DNA of 15,614 nt from Pavlovales sp. CCMP2436 (lineage: Eukaryota > Haptophyta > Pavlovophyceae > Pavlovales), in contig MU631568.1 in assembly GCA_026770615.1 (NCBI GenBank), forward strand, positions 53,814-69,427. Direction: 5' to 3'. This document shows, in pieces, positions 14,301-15,614 of the stretch. Made by a program: the position numbers and the translations under genes. The notes under the pieces are model-generated. The model did not search any database. It saw only the letters and a program-made list of their open reading frames with translations, and was not told the DNA's origin. How positions within the stretch are numbered: position 1 is the first letter of the stretch; every line of letters begins with the position of its first letter.

Positions 14301-15614
14301 GCTGCGCAGGCTCCGACCTCGTCGATGCGCAACGTGTCCTCGCCGCCGCACACCGCGATGCACTGGCACAGGTACGTCGCTCCTCTGTGTGCGTGGGTTT
14401 GGGGTGCGTGGGTGTGGGTGTCTGTGCGCATGGGTGCGTGTGTGGGTGGGTGTGTGTGTGCGTGTGTGGGTGTCTGTCTGTGCGCGTGTGTGCGTGTATG
14501 TGGGTGTATGTGGGCGTGTCTGTGTGTGCGTGTGTGCCGTCCATCGTTGACCGGACGCACTGGCGCAGGTGCGTGTTCTGAACCCCTTGAACTACCCCCC
14601 TGCTTGAGCCCGGCTGAACCCGCCTCGCGCGTCCCCTCTGAACCCGGCCGAACCCGCTCTGCGCGTCCCCTCTGTAACGGCTGAGCAGGACAGGCGCGCG
14701 CTGGAGGAAGGCGTCAACGAGGCAGTGGGCACGTTGCAGGTGCGCGGCAATAACTAACCATAACAATAACAATTGCAATAGCAATAGCAATAGCAATCAT
14801 GAGAATATCATTATCATGAATAGTAATGCGAATACTAAAACTTAATAGAGGGCGTCAACGAGGCAGTGGGCACGCTGCAGGTACGTGGCAACAGCAATAG
14901 CAATGGCAATAGTAATAATAAGATTATCATGGATTATATAATAGGGTACACTACAGCACATCCATCCATAAGAAATTGGAAACCGAATAATGATAACTGA
15001 GTTTGCGACTGCCTTTGCTTGGCAGTTGCTCCGGATTCGGCCCAGTCCGGATTCGAATTAGTCTGCTGTCACGAGGTGTTGCACGATCGTTCTCGCCCCA
15101 TTATGAATATATCAATTATTACTGCTATTATTTGTATTATTTTATTTAAAGCCGCACGTTCGTTCCGCACATTACAATGAAATGACGTACTGAGATTGTG
15201 TGTGCGTGTGTATGCGTGCGTCTTTGTGGGTGGGAGGAAGAGGACACCATCACACATTTGTACTGGTGCCCCGACGCCCTAAAAAAAACGAAAAAAAATC
15301 ACCACAATGAACAGGCCTATTCGAGGGAGCACGCCCTAGTCCTCGCAGCTGCCCTTGGCGACCGCGTGGCCGCCGATGAGGCCTCACGCCTGGCCGATGA
15401 GAGCGCCTCCCGCCTGGTGCACGCGCGGGAAGGTTCCTCGGCGGCCAGTGAGAGCGCTTCCCGCCTCGGCAGCAGCTCCGCACGCCTTGCAACCACGCAC
15501 ACGCCGCACACGGGGCAGGTAATTGAAATGATGATAATGATAACTTATTCTTATTCACTGGGCAGGTAATTGAAATGATGATAATGATAACTTATTCTTA
15601 TTCACGGGGCAGAT
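8157..15614 (+). CDS. Intron-rich gene for an Ala/Glu/Arg-rich coiled-coil protein (3' incomplete)
   Basis: Seventeen GT...AG-bounded exons can be joined in frame: 8157-8717, 8848-9399, 9709-9903, 10250-10303, 10632-10655, 10737-10839, 11047-11315, 11481-11567, 11832-11904, 12250-12816, 12887-12921 (speculative), 12981-13184, 13515-13640, 14294-14371, 14689-14739, 14851-14880 and 15315-15518. They total 3213 nt or 1071 codons, and the gene continues past the window. The ATG at 8157 has a good context (gccaATGg). The protein has a disordered Ala/Ser/Arg N-terminus, a helical segment at about residues 78-187 and then long stretches of Ala, Glu, Arg and Gln typical of coiled coils. No catalytic motif, signal peptide or transmembrane segment is visible. 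A cytoskeletal, scaffolding or basal-body-type structural role is only a guess. Most introns are phase 0, the base after the acceptor AG is usually G, and many introns carry copies of adjacent exon edges. I do not recognise the gene. Confidence 0.65.
8848..9399 (+). CDS. Exon 2, 184 codons, coiled coil
   Basis: The acceptor is cgcctag|GCC and the donor GAGACG|gtacgc; phase 0 at both ends (552 nt). It is composed almost entirely of Ala, Glu, Arg and Asp with regular hydrophobic spacing (EAREELRQVRADAA, LERARDEAEAEVEAAAEEA), typical of a long alpha-helical coiled coil. Confidence 0.75.
9400..9708 (+). other. Intron 2 with tandem repeat and (CAT)n
   Basis: A 309-nt intron. tggcacagcgtggtct occurs exactly twice (9423-9438 and 9457-9472, period 34), and a (CAT)n/(ATC)n microsatellite spans about 9527-9590. 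It ends in a long pyrimidine tract before catcgcag. Confidence 0.7.
9709..9903 (+). CDS. Exon 3, 65 codons
   Basis: The acceptor is catcgcag|GCG and the donor GCGGAG|gttagt; phase 0 both ends (195 nt). Ala/Arg/Glu-rich helix (VRSELAAARAVASREAA). It is followed by the AT-rich intron 9904-10249, which carries two extra copies of the next acceptor. Confidence 0.7.
10057..10265 (+). repeat. Three copies of an acceptor/exon-start cassette
   Basis: gcaggcggtcgagct occurs at 10056-10070 and 10246-10260, and gcaggcggttgagct at 10176-10190. Only the third copy leads into a usable exon (10250-10303); the first two run into AT-rich intron sequence within a few codons. They look like relics of duplicated intron-exon boundaries. 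Confidence 0.75.
10250..10303 (+). CDS. Exon 4, 18 codons
   Basis: The acceptor is atttcgcag|GCG and the donor GACCGAGAG|gttttt, phase 0 at both ends. It encodes AVELAVASALRRANADRE, a helical segment like its neighbours. Eleven T bases follow directly after the donor G. Confidence 0.6.
10304..10631 (+). other. Intron 4, T-rich then AT-rich
   Basis: Starts with g plus T11, continues with further T-rich blocks to about 10350, and has no convincing exon. A copy of gcaggtgcagc at 10573 begins the tandem block described for 10573-10767. Confidence 0.5.
10573..10767 (+). repeat. Tandem duplication of intron plus 24-nt exon
   Basis: The cassette gcag|gtgcagc, a variable AT-rich intron (tcat.tt...ttatgtgat...gatttacggtta), gaatcag|GACTC..., CGCCGATCCGCGCAG occurs twice. 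gcaggtgcagc stands at 10573, 10652 and 10757, so the units are 79 and 105 bp long. The 24-nt exon segments (10632-10655 and 10737-10760) differ at two positions. Confidence 0.8.
10632..10655 (+). CDS. Exon 5, 8 codons
   Basis: A micro-exon: gaatcag|GAC...CGCGCAG|gtgcag, phase 0 at both ends, encoding DSERRSAQ. It duplicates the start of the next exon (DSDRRSAQ). It could be skipped without breaking frame. Confidence 0.45.
10737..10839 (+). CDS. Exon 6, 34 codons plus 1 nt
   Basis: The acceptor is gaatcag|GAC and the donor GCCACGG|gtaata, starting phase 0 and ending phase 1. It encodes a helical stretch (VQRALSLATERLESLSRAVG). The phase-1 end is matched by the next acceptor, which supports the pair. 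Confidence 0.6.
10840..11046 (+). other. Intron 6 with GAT/AAT microsatellites
   Basis: Contains runs of gat and aat/agt trinucleotides at about 10928-11035 and ends tactagcag. No coding content. Confidence 0.6.
11047..11315 (+). CDS. Exon 7, completes a phase-1 codon, then 89 codons
   Basis: The acceptor ctagcag|GC completes a Gly codon with the preceding exon and the donor GGGGAGCAG|gttttt ends phase 0. After a less typical Ser/Val/Leu-rich start it becomes Ala/Thr-rich, then helical (LSGALERLERALASAADAGE). An alternative acceptor at 11095 would put it in the wrong phase. Confidence 0.6.
11304..11361 (+). repeat. T32 flanked by an exact 13-bp direct repeat at a donor site
   Basis: gcgggggagcagg stands at 11304-11316 and again at 11349-11361, separated only by 32 T. 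The first copy contains the exon 7 donor (CAG|gt); the second would be an acceptor (gagcag|gcg). It has the form of a target-site duplication around a pure poly(T) insertion. Confidence 0.9.
11481..11567 (+). CDS. Exon 8, 29 codons
   Basis: The acceptor is aaatacag|CGA and the donor GCTGGAG|gtgtgc, phase 0 at both ends (87 nt). It encodes a helical segment that includes RAASLTSEWTATLRAASLE. It is one of the few exons not starting with G. Confidence 0.6.
11568..11831 (+). other. Intron 8 with ACT and AAT repeats
   Basis: Contains (cta/act)n around 11625-11675 and (aat)n at about 11742-11818, and ends catgaacag-like. No coding content. Confidence 0.6.
11832..11904 (+). CDS. Exon 9, 24 codons plus 1 nt
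   Basis: The acceptor is aatgaacag|GTC and the donor CTCGAAAGAG|gtaccc, starting phase 0 and ending phase 1. It encodes VQAAVAAAESSAESEAETRK and a few more residues. Its last ~20 nt and donor recur four more times in the following intron. Confidence 0.6.
11883..12180 (+). repeat. Five donor-side copies of an exon end
   Basis: acgcaaagcactcgaaagaggtac and variants start at about 11883, 11962, 12013, 12078 and 12156. The first is the exon 9 end and its donor; the others lie inside intron 9, each mostly followed by related AT-rich sequence (caataactaat.at, tagatataaa). The fourth keeps cgaggtactcaataactaat almost intact; the fifth has lost the GT-rich donor context. Confidence 0.8.
12250..12816 (+). 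CDS. Exon 10, 189 codons, heptad-rich coiled coil
   Basis: The acceptor aaaaaaag|CG completes a codon with exon 9 (phase 1), and the donor ACATCGG|gtgggc ends phase 1 again. The first half repeats REVEERAREVQQR-type segments, and the DNA is a purine-rich degenerate repeat (gagcgagggaggtggag). The second half is Ala-rich (SAAAAAVAAAAASKDAATSA). Together they give a strong coiled-coil or helical rod signature. Coding T28 follows the donor by 6 nt. Confidence 0.7.
12823..12850 (+). repeat. T28 homopolymer near a donor
   Basis: Twenty-eight T, 6 nt inside the intron after exon 10, followed by gcgggttttttgcgggt. Similar tracts stand near the donors at 10304, 11316, 13185 and 13641. Confidence 0.9.
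12887..12921 (+). CDS. Speculative 35-nt exon that repairs a phase gap
   Basis: Exon 10 ends in phase 1 but the next clear exon (12981) starts in phase 0. ctcag|TG...TTAGAC|gtgtat gives exactly 35 nt, is open in the needed phase and restores the frame. Its composition (His, Leu, Thr, Tyr) is unlike the rest of the protein, so a non-canonical donor or a sequence error is a real alternative. Confidence 0.25.
12981..13184 (+). CDS. Exon 12, 68 codons
   Basis: The acceptor is cacaacag|GCA and the donor GAAGCGGAG|gttttt, phase 0 at both ends (204 nt). It encodes ANVQTSVLLDGWLSTQAHSL, then Ala-rich helix (SSELRTRLAEAAALMAEAE). Fifteen T follow the donor G. Confidence 0.65.
13163..13285 (+). repeat. 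Donor-side copy of the exon 12 end
   Basis: gcactcatggcggaagcggaggtt (13163-13186, exon end and donor) recurs as gcaattatggccgaggtggaggtt (13263-13286), 19 of 24 identical. The copy sits about 100 bp into the intron, preceded by gtgacag. As an exon it would be 23 nt and would break the frame, so it is treated as a relic. Confidence 0.65.
13515..13640 (+). CDS. Exon 13, 42 codons
   Basis: The acceptor is tttcccag|GCG and the donor ATACGTGAG|gtacgt, phase 0 at both ends (126 nt). Helical Arg/Ala/Gly/Glu stretch (GRAQLAMLEGELAQTIRE). T20 starts 13 nt into the following intron. Confidence 0.7.
13641..14293 (+). other. Long AT-rich intron with repeat copies and a decayed exon
   Basis: A 653-nt intron. 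It holds T20 (13654-13673), a direct repeat acgatgcg[a/t]gagatgcgta (13873-13891 and 14012-14030), an exact 14-bp inverted repeat cttctgattgttat (13924-13937 against 14039-14052), C-rich repeats (14140-14169) and a decayed copy of the next exon (14170-14213). No intact coding exon was found that keeps phase. Confidence 0.6.
14170..14339 (+). repeat. Decayed upstream copy of exon 14
   Basis: Positions 14170-14213 match 14296-14339 of the downstream exon over 44 nt with about ten mismatches (cacaccgc, then ggctc.gac, then tcgatgcgca.cgtg shared). The copy has ctc where the real exon has the cag acceptor and ends in T7, so it cannot be spliced in the same way. Confidence 0.75.
14294..14371 (+). 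CDS. Exon 14, 26 codons
   Basis: The acceptor is gcatacag|GCA and the donor CTGGCACAG|gtacgt, phase 0 at both ends (78 nt). Helical Ala/Arg/Asp stretch (SDLVDAQRVLAAAHRDALAQ). Confidence 0.65.
14357..14574 (+). repeat. Copy of the exon 14 end with acceptor/donor juxtaposed
   Basis: gatgcactggcacaggtacgt (14357-14377) recurs as gacgcactggcgcaggtgcgt (14554-14574). The three differences are two synonymous codon positions and one donor base. The copy gives gcgcag|gtgcgt, an acceptor AG directly abutting a donor GT. Confidence 0.75.
14389..14540 (+). repeat. GT-rich microsatellite
   Basis: Degenerate gtgtgtgcgtgggtg repeats inside intron 14, purely low-complexity, with several GGG/GGGG runs that could fold. 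Confidence 0.85.
14609..14676 (+). repeat. 34-bp tandem repeat in intron 14
   Basis: Units 14609-14642 and 14643-14676 (cccggctgaacccgcctcgc-type, ending gcgcgtcccctctg) differ at a few positions. Confidence 0.75.
14689..14739 (+). CDS. Exon 15, 17 codons
   Basis: The acceptor is gctgagcag|GAC and the donor ACGTTGCAG|gtgcgc, phase 0 both ends, encoding DRRALEEGVNEAVGTLQ. Its last 11 codons are repeated in the next exon. Confidence 0.65.
14704..14895 (+). repeat. Duplicated exon plus donor, offset 141 bp
   Basis: 14707-14754 recurs at 14848-14895 with 42 of 48 positions identical. Within the 33 coding nt (EGVNEAVGTLQ) only two differences occur, both synonymous; the remaining ones are in the intron start. 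(caatag)n-type repeats follow both copies. Confidence 0.9.
14851..14880 (+). CDS. Exon 16, 10 codons
   Basis: The acceptor is aatagag|GGC and the donor ACGCTGCAG|gtacgt, phase 0 both ends, encoding GVNEAVGTLQ, the same as the end of exon 15. An alternative AG two bases earlier would shift frame. It may be an alternative or optional exon. Confidence 0.5.
14881..15314 (+). other. Intron 16
   Basis: A 434-nt intron with CAATAG repeats at its start, an AT-rich middle and a GT-rich section. Towards the end it has a possible LINE C-terminal fragment with A-rich tail (15198-15297). It ends aatgaacag. Confidence 0.6.
15198..15297 (+). mobile_element. Possible LINE C-terminal zinc-motif fragment with A-rich tail
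   Basis: The plus-strand frame reads CVRLCGWEEEDTITHLYWCP and then DALKK, followed by two A8 runs separated by cg. The layout (paired Cys, acidic EEDT, His, then CP) resembles the C-terminal Cys/His motif of many LINE ORF2 proteins (C..C...ET..H....CP). The spacing from His to Cys is three residues rather than the usual four, and the upstream Cys pair is encoded by GT-rich repeat DNA, so part of the match may be chance. If real, it is a heavily 5'-truncated insertion in the intron. Confidence 0.35.
15315..15518 (+). CDS. Exon 17, 68 codons
   Basis: The acceptor is aatgaacag|GCC and the donor ACGGGGCAG|gtaatt, phase 0 at both ends (204 nt). It contains an internal repeat (DEASRLADESASRL, then SESASRLGSSSARL) in a helical Ala/Ser/Arg context. 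The protein continues beyond the window. Confidence 0.7.
15513..15614 (+). repeat. 47-nt GT...AG intron unit repeated head-to-tail
   Basis: gggcaggtaattgaaatg starts at 15513 and at 15560, and gggcag again at 15607 (period 47). Each unit from gtaatt to gggcag is a complete 47-nt GT...AG sequence (15519-15565 and 15566-15612), identical but for one base. The first donor is that of exon 17; the last AG is followed by AT at the window edge. Confidence 0.95.

Overview
The window looks like nuclear DNA of a microbial eukaryote. Very GC-rich exons (Ala/Arg/Glu codons, mostly G or C in third position) alternate with AT-rich, microsatellite-laden GT...AG introns, and a decayed LINE-type retrotransposon lies next to the split gene. 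I cannot name the organism. A motif just ahead of the LINE endonuclease (EAxHPGP) resembles what I remember from dinoflagellate and other algal LINEs, which is only a weak hint. No rRNA, tRNA, CRISPR array or bacterial-style operon is visible.

Layout. Positions 1-2187 are AT-rich or low-complexity non-coding DNA: an (AT)n tract, an imperfect inverted repeat (588-633 against 996-1052) and a G-rich repeat block with a clear G-quadruplex motif (about 1339-1455). Positions 2188-2655 (minus) hold an open frame with one strong transmembrane segment, possibly an exon of an unknown gene. Positions 2736-3401 (plus) hold a weak hypothetical frame. Two strong hairpins lie at 3410-3431 and 3455-3501. From about 8046 down to 3614 (minus strand) lies a non-LTR retrotransposon with a Pro/Ser repeat region, an APE-type endonuclease, a linker, a reverse transcriptase and a C-terminal region. 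At least five in-frame stops and about four frame changes break it, so it is a dead copy.

Positions 8157-15614 (plus) hold a long intron-rich gene that runs off the right edge. I can trace 17 exons, one of them speculative. Together they give 1071 codons of an Ala/Glu/Arg-rich, mostly coiled-coil protein of unknown function. Nearly every junction keeps the reading frame and most introns are phase 0.

The most striking feature is how this gene is built. From about 9904 on, many introns contain a second copy, intact or decayed, of the neighbouring exon edge together with its splice site. Examples are three copies of one acceptor/exon start; a duplicated 24-nt exon segment with its intron; a 13-bp exact direct repeat flanking a pure T32 tract at a donor; five donor-side copies in one intron; an 11-codon exon segment copied 141 bp downstream with only synonymous changes; and a 47-nt GT...AG intron repeated head-to-tail with no exon between. 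This suggests continuing intron and exon gain by local tandem duplication and/or target-site-duplicating insertion (introner-like or poly(A)-only retro-insertion). That mechanism is my inference; the repeats themselves can be read directly.
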